In this document: one piece after another, positions 7,199 to 14,780 of the stretch
Numbering within the stretch: position 1 is the first letter of the stretch
Layout of the letters: every line of letters begins with the position of its first letter
Assembly (NCBI GenBank): GCA_019694685.1
Contig: JAIBBM010000045.1
Location: 1 to 32,076, forward strand
DNA length: 32,076 nt
Source of the DNA: Leptospirales bacterium
GTDB lineage: Bacteria; Spirochaetota; Leptospiria; Leptospirales; Leptonemataceae
Direction: 5' to 3'
The notes under the pieces: model-generated
Told to the model about the DNA's origin: nothing
Seen by the model: the letters and a program-made list of their open reading frames with translations, nothing else
The model's database searches: none
Translations under genes and position numbers: made by a program

Positions 7199-9340
7199 AT
7201 GGCAGTAAAAACAAAAGAAGAGACAGCTCCGAAAAAAAAAGAAGCCAAAAAGAGCATCAAAGCATCCTCCAAAGGCAAAACTCTCGTCATCGTAGAATCG
7301 CCTGCGAAGGCAAAGACAATCAACAAATACCTGGGGAATAGCTACATCATTGAAGCCTCCATGGGCCACCTGATTGACCTGCCGCGTTCGCGTATGGCCG
7401 TAAATGTGGAGCAGAATTTCGAACCGGAATACATCACCGTTCGCGGCCGCGCCAAGATCCTGAACAAGCTGAAGAAAATCGCACAGCATTCCGATCGCGT
7501 TCTACTTGCGGCGGACCCGGATCGCGAAGGAGAAGCCATTTCATTTCACCTGGCGCGTGCCCTCGGCCCGGCCAACACGGACATCAAACGAATTGAATTC
7601 AATGAAATTACTAAGAGCGCCGTTCAAGAAGCTGTGCGTCATCCTCGCGACATCAATATGGATCTGGTCAACGCGCAGCAGGCGCGTCGTATCCTGGACA
7701 GACTTGTTGGGTATAATATTTCTCCGTTGCTCTGGAAGAAGATCAAGCGCGGCCTCTCTGCCGGTCGGGTTCAGTCTGTTGCGTTGAAGCTGATTTGTGA
7801 TCGAGAAAGTGAAATTGATAAGTTTGTTCCGGAAGAATACTGGACCCTCGACGTAAAATTCAATGTAGGTAAGAAAGGATTCGCGGCCAGCCTTTCCTCA
7901 GTGGACGGAAAAAAGGCGGATCTCAAGTCAAAAGAGGAAGTGGATTCCATTCTGGCCAGAATGGAAGGATTGTCGTATAACGTTGCCAGCGTGACTACAA
8001 AAGAGCGCAGACGTCAACCACCTGCGCCTTACACAACATCGCGTCTTCAGCAAGACGGAACGAACAGGCTGGGCTTTACTTCTCAAAAAACAATGATGGT
8101 GGCACAGCAGCTCTACGAAGGCCTTGAACTGGGTGGAACTACCACCGGTCTGATTACTTACATGCGTACTGACTCCACACGCGTTTCTCCTGGAGCTGTA
8201 GAACAGTTGCGTGGCTATATCAAAGATTCTCTGGGAGAGAATTATCTTTCGCCAGACATTCGTCAGTTTAAGTCTTCGAAATCTGCCCAGGACGCGCACG
8301 AAGCAATTCGTCCTACAGATCCCGCGCGTCATCCGGATGATATTCAGAAATATCTTTCCAAAGAACAACATCGTCTTTATAGAATGATCTGGGAAAACTT
8401 TGTGGCCTCTCAGATGGCGGATGAAGTGGCAGATCAAACCACTGCAGAGATTGCAGGAGACGGGCTCATATTTCGCGCGAACGGTCGCAAAGTGAAGTTT
8501 CCGGGCTTTACAGAGATTCAGTCTCCAGATGAAAAAAAGAAAAAGGAAAAGGAAACGGAACTGCCCGCACTGGAAGTGGGACAGAATGCTGTACTTGAAA
8601 AAACTCTTCCTGAGCAACACTTTACTCAACCGCCTCCGCGTTTCACGGATGCATCTATGGTGAAAACTCTAGAAGAAAGCGGAGTGGGTAGACCATCTAC
8701 GTACGCGCCCACCATCATGACTTTGCTCAAGAGATACTATGTTGTGCGAAAGCAGCGTGCACTTCAGCCAACGGAACTTGGCAAGCTGGTCAACAGTGTG
8801 ATGGCAGTTCATTTTCGCGAGCTGGTGGATTCAGGATTTACCGCGCGCATGGAAGATGATCTCGATAGAATTGCAGGTTCAGAGCTCGCCTGGCAGGACA
8901 TGCTTCGAACGTTTTATTCTCCTTTCGTGGACATATTGAAAAATGCAACCGAGCAGATTGGCGAAATGCGCAACGTGCTCGACGAAGTTACAGAGTATGT
9001 CTGCGAAAAATGCGGCAAACAAATGGTCAAAAGGATTGGCAGAAACGGCTACTTCCTTGCCTGTCCTGGCTTTCCTGAGTGTAAGAACGCAAAGCCAATC
9101 CCACTCGGAAAATGTCCAAAATGTGCAGACGGACTCGTTGTGCAGAAGGCAACCAGGAGAGGTCGGCCGTTCTTCAGTTGCAATCGCTATCCGGAGTGCG
9201 ATTTCTCAACATGGGATAAGCCAACCGGAGAACTCTGTCCGAATTGCGGTAAGCTTCTTCTGGAGAAATCATCGCGCGAGAAAGGCAAATACATTGCCTG
9301 TTGCGCCTGTGACTTTGAAGAGGCAGAGAAGTCGGCCTGA
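7199..9340 (+). CDS. topA: DNA topoisomerase I (type IA)
   Basis: Topoisomerase I relaxes negatively supercoiled DNA through a 5'-phosphotyrosine intermediate. The protein has 713 residues. A lysine-rich tail (1-26) precedes the TOPRIM domain (TLVIVESPAKAKTINKYLG, then AADPDREGEAI with the metal-binding acidic residues). Next come the LSAGRVQSVAL region and the catalytic tyrosine Y321 in GLITYMRTDST. Three C-terminal zinc-ribbon-like modules follow: CEKCGK with CPGFPEC, CPKCADG with CNRYPEC, and CPNCGK with CCAC. The ATG at 7199 has GGAG upstream. It follows dprA by 48 bases and is probably co-transcribed with it. Confidence 0.97.
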   Translation: MAVKTKEETAPKKKEAKKSIKASSKGKTLVIVESPAKAKTINKYLGNSYIIEASMGHLIDLPRSRMAVNVEQNFEPEYITVRGRAKILNKLKKIAQHSDRVLLAADPDREGEAISFHLARALGPANTDIKRIEFNEITKSAVQEAVRHPRDINMDLVNAQQARRILDRLVGYNISPLLWKKIKRGLSAGRVQSVALKLICDRESEIDKFVPEEYWTLDVKFNVGKKGFAASLSSVDGKKADLKSKEEVDSILARMEGLSYNVASVTTKERRRQPPAPYTTSRLQQDGTNRLGFTSQKTMMVAQQLYEGLELGGTTTGLITYMRTDSTRVSPGAVEQLRGYIKDSLGENYLSPDIRQFKSSKSAQDAHEAIRPTDPARHPDDIQKYLSKEQHRLYRMIWENFVASQMADEVADQTTAEIAGDGLIFRANGRKVKFPGFTEIQSPDEKKKKEKETELPALEVGQNAVLEKTLPEQHFTQPPPRFTDASMVKTLEESGVGRPSTYAPTIMTLLKRYYVVRKQRALQPTELGKLVNSVMAVHFRELVDSGFTARMEDDLDRIAGSELAWQDMLRTFYSPFVDILKNATEQIGEMRNVLDEVTEYVCEKCGKQMVKRIGRNGYFLACPGFPECKNAKPIPLGKCPKCADGLVVQKATRRGRPFFSCNRYPECDFSTWDKPTGELCPNCGKLLLEKSSREKGKYIACCACDFEEAEKSA

Positions 9341-9381
9341 AAAGTAATTGTAATATATATAACAAACTATCAACCTGGAGC

Positions 9382-10734
9382 ATGCTTCGTTTTGGGTTGG
9401 CCGCCGCTTTTGCACTCTCATTCCTATCTTCTCCGCTCTTCGCCTGGAGCGAACATGCAATGCTTGGCTATTACGGCCTCATTACCATGCTCGAGATCAA
9501 GAACGCACAACCTGTTCCGGCAGAGAGCCTGGAGTCCTTTCTACAGAAGGAAGAGGCAGGCCTTGAAAAGGTGCTCGCAGACATAGAAGAGTGGAACAAG
9601 AAGAACCTCGTCGTTTATCCGGTGCCCACACCGGAGATCGCATTTAAGAGAACGGGCATAGATCATAAGAGAAGATTTCTGGAAGCGCTTCGCATGGATC
9701 CGGAATCTCGCACTCCTCTGTATCTACAGCTATTGCCCGGCCAGGAAGCAGGAGGTCGTCCCGCATTTCCAGTCAAAGACATTAGCGTATTCAAAAATCC
9801 AATGTGGATTGCTCAGACCAGATTCACAACCATACGCGAAGGAGAAGCAGTTCTTCCTCTTGAGGTGGTTGCGTCTGCATGCGATGAACCCGATTATGGA
9901 TTTGATATTGGAATCTGGCAGGACAACAATTCACCTCACAGCAAGAAATTCAACATGGGCATTCAGCCTTTTGGAAATCCCAACCTCGAATACGGAAGTC
10001 AGGCTCCGGTTCATATGGGGTTTTATCACGAGGCAGGGATCATCTATCTTCTCGCCGGATTTTTAAAGCGCACGTATCCTGAAATGCGCGTTCACCAGGC
10101 GTATGCTCTTTCTCGTTTTGCATTCAGAACGGGTCATCCATACTGGGGCTTTCGCTTTATGGGCTGGGGTTTGCACTACGTGCAGGATCTCACTCAGCCA
10201 TATCACGCACGAGTCCTTCCTGGCGTGGGAACTCTCAGGATGCTCTGGATCAATTTCATGGACATCATTGGAAGGCACGAAGGTAAGAAAAACATAGTGC
10301 AGCTTGTATCCAATCGCCATCTTGCTCTGGAAAATTTCCAGAGAAGAATCATGACTCGCGATTTGAGGAACAAAGATCTAAATCAACCTTACTGGTTTGC
10401 GTTGCAAAACACTGAGTTCGATTCAAAGTACAATCATTTTAACAAGAAATATTTGAGGGATGTCCTCACAGAAGAATCCGTGAGTAAGTCAGATGAACTC
10501 AGCCGCGAAATCATGGCACTCATGCCAGTTCGTCTCGTAGATGACCCAGGTGTAGAATTTGAAGAAGAAAAGGGATCCATGGACTTGCTTCGCACCATGG
10601 AAACAAACCAGCCTGGATCTGTAAGTCAGTTTGCAAATGTACTGGCCAGGCTGACAGGTGCGGCCGGGGTTCATTCGCGTAACTACGTGCGGGCGATTCT
10701 TGCCACCCAGGATACGTACGATTCTGTTAATTGA
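9382..10734 (+). CDS. Secreted zinc-dependent phospholipase C / S1-P1 nuclease-fold protein
   Basis: This 450-residue protein has a Sec signal peptide (residues 1-21, ending in LFA). Predicted cleavage would leave Trp22 as the first residue of the mature protein (WSEHAM). That matters because in bacterial phospholipase C and P1 nuclease the mature N-terminal Trp is a zinc ligand. The other hallmark is HYVQDLTQPYHA: H265, D269 and H275 reproduce the HxxxDxxxxxH zinc motif of the family. More histidines occur in HMGFYHEAG and TGHPYWG. Substrates could be phospholipids or nucleic acids, and sequence alone does not decide. It is longer than the roughly 250-residue core. An AT-rich stretch between topA and this gene (9342-9365) may hold its promoter. 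Its last 8 bases overlap the convergent esterase. Confidence 0.75.
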   Translation: MLRFGLAAAFALSFLSSPLFAWSEHAMLGYYGLITMLEIKNAQPVPAESLESFLQKEEAGLEKVLADIEEWNKKNLVVYPVPTPEIAFKRTGIDHKRRFLEALRMDPESRTPLYLQLLPGQEAGGRPAFPVKDISVFKNPMWIAQTRFTTIREGEAVLPLEVVASACDEPDYGFDIGIWQDNNSPHSKKFNMGIQPFGNPNLEYGSQAPVHMGFYHEAGIIYLLAGFLKRTYPEMRVHQAYALSRFAFRTGHPYWGFRFMGWGLHYVQDLTQPYHARVLPGVGTLRMLWINFMDIIGRHEGKKNIVQLVSNRHLALENFQRRIMTRDLRNKDLNQPYWFALQNTEFDSKYNHFNKKYLRDVLTEESVSKSDELSREIMALMPVRLVDDPGVEFEEEKGSMDLLRTMETNQPGSVSQFANVLARLTGAAGVHSRNYVRAILATQDTYDSVN

Positions 10735-11575
10735 CTGCGGCTTGCGCTGGCTGTAGATTCTCTTTGAAGAATCTCACGGCAGCCGCCACTTCGGATCCAT
10801 TGTAAGTAAGAGTAGTGCGCATGTGTCCGTAGGGCAGTTCTCTAAATTCAACCTGTACGCCCGCGGATGCAAGTTTCTCTGCCATCGCCTTAGACTGACT
10901 TTCTGGGACGATCATATCATATTTCCCGTGCATCAGCAAAACAGGAGGATCATCCGGGGTGGCGTATTGCACGGGAGAAGCAAAGCTGTACGCGCGCGGT
11001 TTATCTGATTTCCATCCGCCTAACAGTGCGTAGACGGCCGGATTGGATACCAGTGTTTCCAGATTGGAAGGCGCACCTGCAACTGCAATTGCCTGGACAT
11101 CTGCGAGAATGGACCTGTGCTCGTTTCCTGTGAGACCTGCCAGGAGTGCGAGGTGGCCTCCCGAAGAATATCCCAGTATGCCCACTGCATTCGGTTGAAT
11201 TTCTAATCTCTCGTGGTTTTCTTTCATCCAGCGAAGTGCGTCGCGGGTGTCATGGATTTGAGCGGGGAAGCGCGCCTCGTTCGTCAGGCGATAGTTGGCA
11301 GCCACGGCCACAAATCCCTCCCGGGCAAACGCTCTTCCAACATCGGCCATCCGTGACTTGCTGCCGTGTCTCCAGGAGCCACTGTGAAGGAGAAGTATGG
11401 CCGGATGAGGGCCTGGCGATTGGGGCAGAAATACGTCCGCCATCAGATTCTTCCCTTCGTGCTCTGCATAAACCTGATTGTGGATTTCGCGAACCGGCTC
11501 TGCGCCAGACGGCAGGGAAGAGCAGCCAGCAAACACGCAAAGAGCGGCTAACAGAAAGACGAATCGCATGCTCAT
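10727..11575 (-). CDS. Alpha/beta-hydrolase lipoprotein (esterase/lipase type)
   Basis: This 282-residue protein begins with a lipoprotein signal peptide ending in the lipobox VFAGC (Cys18), so it is probably anchored in the cell envelope. The body is an alpha/beta hydrolase of the esterase/HSL-like group. It shows LLLHSGSW (the HGGGW-like oxyanion block), the nucleophile elbow GYSSGG with Ser137, HGKYDMIVP with the probable catalytic Asp, and YGHM with the probable His. The order and spacing fit a complete catalytic triad. The substrate is unknown. It is convergent with the zinc phospholipase-like gene; two envelope-located lipid or ester hydrolases side by side may share a role. Confidence 0.88.
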   Translation of the reverse strand: MSMRFVFLLAALCVFAGCSSLPSGAEPVREIHNQVYAEHEGKNLMADVFLPQSPGPHPAILLLHSGSWRHGSKSRMADVGRAFAREGFVAVAANYRLTNEARFPAQIHDTRDALRWMKENHERLEIQPNAVGILGYSSGGHLALLAGLTGNEHRSILADVQAIAVAGAPSNLETLVSNPAVYALLGGWKSDKPRAYSFASPVQYATPDDPPVLLMHGKYDMIVPESQSKAMAEKLASAGVQVEFRELPYGHMRTTLTYNGSEVAAAVRFFKENLQPAQAAVN

Positions 11576-11619
11576 AGAATAATAGAGAAGGCTCGTTCAG
11601 GCATTCACGAAAAATATAC

Positions 11620-11649
11620 TTGTCACGACCTGACTGGACATCGTATTAC
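11620..11649 (+). promoter_or_regulatory. Possible sigma70-type promoter of gltA
   Basis: TTGTCA at 11620-11625 and TATTAC at 11644-11649 are 18 bases apart, a fair match to -35 and -10 boxes. Transcription would start near 11656, only about 9 bases before the gltA ATG, so the leader would be very short. Read from sequence only. Confidence 0.35.
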
Positions 11650-11664
11650 GCTTTGCGAGGCAAT

Positions 11665-12960
11665 ATGAGCGAAACGGCGAAACTGATCTTCAGAGACAAG
11701 CAACTTGAACTTCCGGTCCTCACAGGCACAGAGGACGAGATCGCAGTAGATATCGGCAAATTGCGCGGGTCCACCGGCCTCATCACCATGGATGACGGCT
11801 ACATGAACACTGGTTCATGCACGAGTGCTGTGACTTTCCTGGACGGAGAAAAGGGCATTCTTAGATACCGCGGCATTCCTATTGATCAGCTCGCTGAAAA
11901 ATCCACATTCCTTGAAGTCGCCTATCTTCTGATTTACGGAGAGCTACCCAGTCAGAAACAATACGAGGCATTTTCCACCCAGGTTACACGCCATACACTG
12001 ATCCACGAAGATCTCAAAAGATTGTATGATGGTTTTCCTAAAGATTCTCATCCAATGGCCATCTTGAGTTCCATGATCTGCACATTGTCTGGCTACTACA
12101 CAGACTCCAGCGATCCACTCAATCCGCGTCACAGAGAAGTCTCCATCATGCGCTTGCTTGCCAAGACGCCAACGATCGCTGCTTATTCGCATAAGAAATC
12201 AATCGGGCAGCCGTTTGTTTATCCGCGCAATGCTCTGTCTTATGTGGGCAACTTCCTCAACATGATGTTCTCTGTTCCGGCAGAAGATTACGAAGTGGAT
12301 CCAATCGTAGAGAAGGCTCTAGATCTGCTTCTCATTCTGCATGCAGACCACGAACAGAATTGTTCTACTTCTACCGTTCGCCTCGTGGGTTCAAGCCGGG
12401 CCAACATTTATGCAACGATCGCCAGTGGTGTGTGTGCTCTTTGGGGTCCTCTTCACGGCGGAGCCAACCAGGCAGTCATCGAGATGCTCGAGTTGATTCG
12501 CGACGACGGTGGAAATGTTGCCAAGTTCGTTGAACTGGCCAAAGACAAGAATTCTACATTCCGTCTTATGGGCTTTGGACATCGCGTGTATAAGAATTTT
12601 GATCCGCGTGCGCGCATCATCAAGAAAGCATGCGATGACGTTCTAAACAAGCTCGGAGTGAAAGATCCACTTCTGGACATTGCAAAGAAACTGGAAGAGG
12701 CTGCCTTGACGGATCCCTATTTTGTAGAGCGCAAACTCTATCCAAACGTAGACTTCTATTCGGGCATCATCTATCGTGCCATTGGAATTCCAACAGAGAT
12801 GTTTACAGTCATGTTCGCACTCGGTCGTATGCCTGGCTGGATTGCACAGTGGAAAGAGATGATAGAGGCGCCCGGAACAAAGATCGGTCGTCCTCGTCAG
12901 GTCTACACTGGCTATGCAGAGCGTGACTACGTCCCACGCGAAAAGCGTCCAGTAGACTGA
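11665..12960 (+). CDS. gltA: Citrate synthase
   Basis: This enzyme condenses acetyl-CoA and oxaloacetate to citrate at entry to the TCA cycle. The ATG at 11665 has GAGG five bases upstream and gives 431 residues, the length of the E. coli-type hexameric enzyme; an upstream TTG (11620) is less likely. The N-terminal domain with GLITMDDGYMNTGSC matches the type II family. Catalytic residues fall almost exactly at E. coli positions: His264 in GPLHGGANQ, His306 in GFGHRVYKNFDPRA, and Asp363 in NVDFYSG. It has its own probable promoter and is followed by a GC-rich hairpin, so it is probably monocistronic. Confidence 0.97.
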   Translation: MSETAKLIFRDKQLELPVLTGTEDEIAVDIGKLRGSTGLITMDDGYMNTGSCTSAVTFLDGEKGILRYRGIPIDQLAEKSTFLEVAYLLIYGELPSQKQYEAFSTQVTRHTLIHEDLKRLYDGFPKDSHPMAILSSMICTLSGYYTDSSDPLNPRHREVSIMRLLAKTPTIAAYSHKKSIGQPFVYPRNALSYVGNFLNMMFSVPAEDYEVDPIVEKALDLLLILHADHEQNCSTSTVRLVGSSRANIYATIASGVCALWGPLHGGANQAVIEMLELIRDDGGNVAKFVELAKDKNSTFRLMGFGHRVYKNFDPRARIIKKACDDVLNKLGVKDPLLDIAKKLEEAALTDPYFVERKLYPNVDFYSGIIYRAIGIPTEMFTVMFALGRMPGWIAQWKEMIEAPGTKIGRPRQVYTGYAERDYVPREKRPVD

Positions 12961-12978
12961 GCTAGAAAAGAGCTACCG

Positions 12979-13000
12979 GCCGCGCCTGGGAATGCGCGGC
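12979..13000 (+). terminator. GC-rich hairpin after gltA
   Basis: A 7-bp stem (GCCGCGC / GCGCGGC) with an 8-base loop starts 18 bases after the gltA stop. No T-run follows, so it is not a classical intrinsic terminator. It could be a 3'-end stabiliser or a Rho-dependent end. Confidence 0.35.
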
Positions 13001-13075
13001 GAAATCGCCTCCGAAAATCTGCTTTCCTGCACGGGAGCGGTTTGTATTCTCTAACTGTTTACAAAAGGAGTGATC

Positions 13076-13921
13076 ATGCAAAAAGGAATCAATGAAATAC
13101 TATCTCAGTTCAAACAGGATGACTACACAGTAAAACTGTGTTCCAGCCTGTTTTCCGTGGTGCCGTTCGCACCGCCGTTTCAGTTCTACAATTCACTGGA
13201 AGGTGCGGCAGGTAGAATGCAGGCAACCAGCGATACAGTCACAAAGGCAAACGCACTCGCCGCCTCCGAAGACGTGAAGAATGCAGTCTGGGTTGCAGAC
13301 GCGCTCGATACAAGCGACAAGCTGATCGCAGGATACGCAGGGGTCAAAAATCTCCTCTCCCTGTTTTCGTCTTCGAGCGCTCCCAAAGCGCGCACGTTTG
13401 AATCGGATCCACAGCAGGCTGTGGATGCGGGACTGAAGGCTCTGGGTCTTGCTTACATGATTCAGAAGTTGTTCGCCGGTTCCATTACAGAAAAAGTAAA
13501 TGCATTTCGTGAATTGCCTGCAGGCCAGGAGATTGGTCTCTACTACGCTACAGCAGAGATCGCCCTCCCGTTCGCGGATAACCTGGTAGAAGGCGGAGCG
13601 TCTGTGGTGGAACGTCTGGTTGGAAAACACAAAGGAGACATCCAGGCAAAATTCGCTCAGTTCGCAGGTCAGGAGCAAGTAGCCAACGCCATGGGAATGC
13701 TTGAAAATTTGATCAAGCCGCTCGATGAATACGTGAACAAGGCAAAGCAATACGCGGGCCCTGTTACAGACAAAATCAAACACTACCTGCCGAGTGCTAT
13801 GAATGTTGCCGATTCCGCAACAGGCATGGCTGCAGCCGGAGTCGATTTGATGCCAGTGTGGAGTTTCCTGGGTGGAAGACTCGCAGCAGAAGCCTGTCTG
13901 CTGCGTGCGCGAAACGGTTGA
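13076..13921 (+). CDS. Hypothetical 281-residue alanine-rich cytoplasmic protein
   Basis: I do not recognise this family. The ATG at 13076 has an excellent ribosome binding site (AAAAGGAG, five bases upstream); a GTG at 13070 overlaps that site and is unlikely to be used. There is no signal peptide and no clear membrane helix. The sequence is mainly helical and rich in Ala, Gly and small residues, with a hydrophobic PFAPPFQFYNSLEG near the N-terminus, a Ser-rich linker near 97-101 (SSSSAPK), and a C-terminal helical half (about 170-250). Two cysteines are present, one near each end. It stands alone between gltA and a convergent SDR gene, with a hairpin at its 3' end. It may be lineage-specific. 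Confidence 0.75.
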   Translation: MQKGINEILSQFKQDDYTVKLCSSLFSVVPFAPPFQFYNSLEGAAGRMQATSDTVTKANALAASEDVKNAVWVADALDTSDKLIAGYAGVKNLLSLFSSSSAPKARTFESDPQQAVDAGLKALGLAYMIQKLFAGSITEKVNAFRELPAGQEIGLYYATAEIALPFADNLVEGGASVVERLVGKHKGDIQAKFAQFAGQEQVANAMGMLENLIKPLDEYVNKAKQYAGPVTDKIKHYLPSAMNVADSATGMAAAGVDLMPVWSFLGGRLAAEACLLRARNG

Positions 13922-13934
13922 TTCTTTAATGGAA

Positions 13935-13952
13935 GGCGGGCGAGTGCCCGCC
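13935..13952. terminator. Hairpin between convergent genes
   Basis: A perfect 7-bp stem (GGCGGGC / GCCCGCC) with a GAGT loop lies in the 31-base gap between the hypothetical gene and the convergent SDR gene, touching the SDR stop codon. Neither side has a strong T-run. Its position suggests a bidirectional terminator. Confidence 0.5.
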
Positions 13953-14693
13953 TCATTGAGCCGTAAGGCCTCCGTCTACAATCAAAACTTGACCCGTCAT
14001 GTAAGAACTGGCAGGAGATGCCAGAAACAAAGCGGCACCCACCAGGTCTTCCGGTTTGCCAATTCGCTTCATAGGAATTCCTTCTTCCGCTTTGGATTTG
14101 TATTCCGCTTTGCCTGTCATTCTCGCAGTCATATCCGTTTCAATGAATCCCGGGCAAAGAGCGTTGAGGCGAAATCCTGAGCTGGCCCATTCTATGGCGA
14201 GCGCTCGCGTGAGCTGGATGACTCCACCCTTGGAAGCAGAATAGATGGACGCAAGTGGGAAGCCATAGAGCCCGAGTACAGAAGCCACATTCACAATCAC
14301 TCCGCCCTTCTTTCTGTGCGCTTTGAAATAGGCCTGGCAGGCGCGAAAGACTCCCTTCACGTTCGTATTGAGGATCTTCTCCATTTCATCTTCCTTGAAA
14401 AAGGACGCGGGAGTGTCCGATGAAATTCCAGAGTTGTTGATGAGGCAGTCGAGCTTTCCATGCGTTTGCATGATTTCGTCTATGAGTCCGGGCATTGCGT
14501 CCGGATCGGTTGCATCCGCGACTCTGCCCTGAATCCCAAAAGCGTTCATATGATCTGCCGATTCTTTGCGCGAGCCTGTGCCATATACAATGGCACCACG
14601 CTTGTGGAAGGCTTCCGCGAACGCCTTTCCGATCCCCCGGCCGGCTCCGGTGATCAATATGACACGGTCTTGAAAAGAAAACAGTTCATCCAT
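13953..14693 (-). CDS. Short-chain dehydrogenase/reductase (SDR), FabG-like
   Basis: This 246-residue classical SDR has the NAD(P)-binding motif TGAGRGIG (about 15-22) and NNSG in place of NNAG. The catalytic Ser lies in NVASVLG, and Tyr151 with Lys155 in YSASK. PGFIETDM and the C-terminal MTGQVLIVDGGLTAQ are typical of 3-oxoacyl-ACP reductase-like members. Closest by look are FabG and general glucose/alcohol dehydrogenase-like SDRs; the substrate cannot be assigned. No fatty-acid-synthesis neighbours are present, which argues against calling it the housekeeping FabG. It is divergent from the large TamB/YdbH-like gene. Confidence 0.9.
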   Translation of the reverse strand: MDELFSFQDRVILITGAGRGIGKAFAEAFHKRGAIVYGTGSRKESADHMNAFGIQGRVADATDPDAMPGLIDEIMQTHGKLDCLINNSGISSDTPASFFKEDEMEKILNTNVKGVFRACQAYFKAHRKKGGVIVNVASVLGLYGFPLASIYSASKGGVIQLTRALAIEWASSGFRLNALCPGFIETDMTARMTGKAEYKSKAEEGIPMKRIGKPEDLVGAALFLASPASSYMTGQVLIVDGGLTAQ

Positions 14694-14780
14694 AGCGCTT
14701 AAGTGCGCCCCGTGCCTGTACTGTCGTTCACTTTTGGATATTCGGGTTCGAGTGTTTTTTTCTTTTCATGGATCGCGCCC

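Noticed and set aside
8531..8560. A-rich slippery-looking tract inside topA
   Set aside because: It encodes a Lys/Glu-rich linker and the frame continues intact through the C-terminal zinc ribbons.
14703..14780. Coding extension of the TamB/YdbH-like gene from the GTG at 14703
   Set aside because: The start would sit 9 bases from the divergent SDR start and add a Phe/Ser-rich leader before the real anchor; the stretch looks more like a shared promoter region with a T-rich tract.
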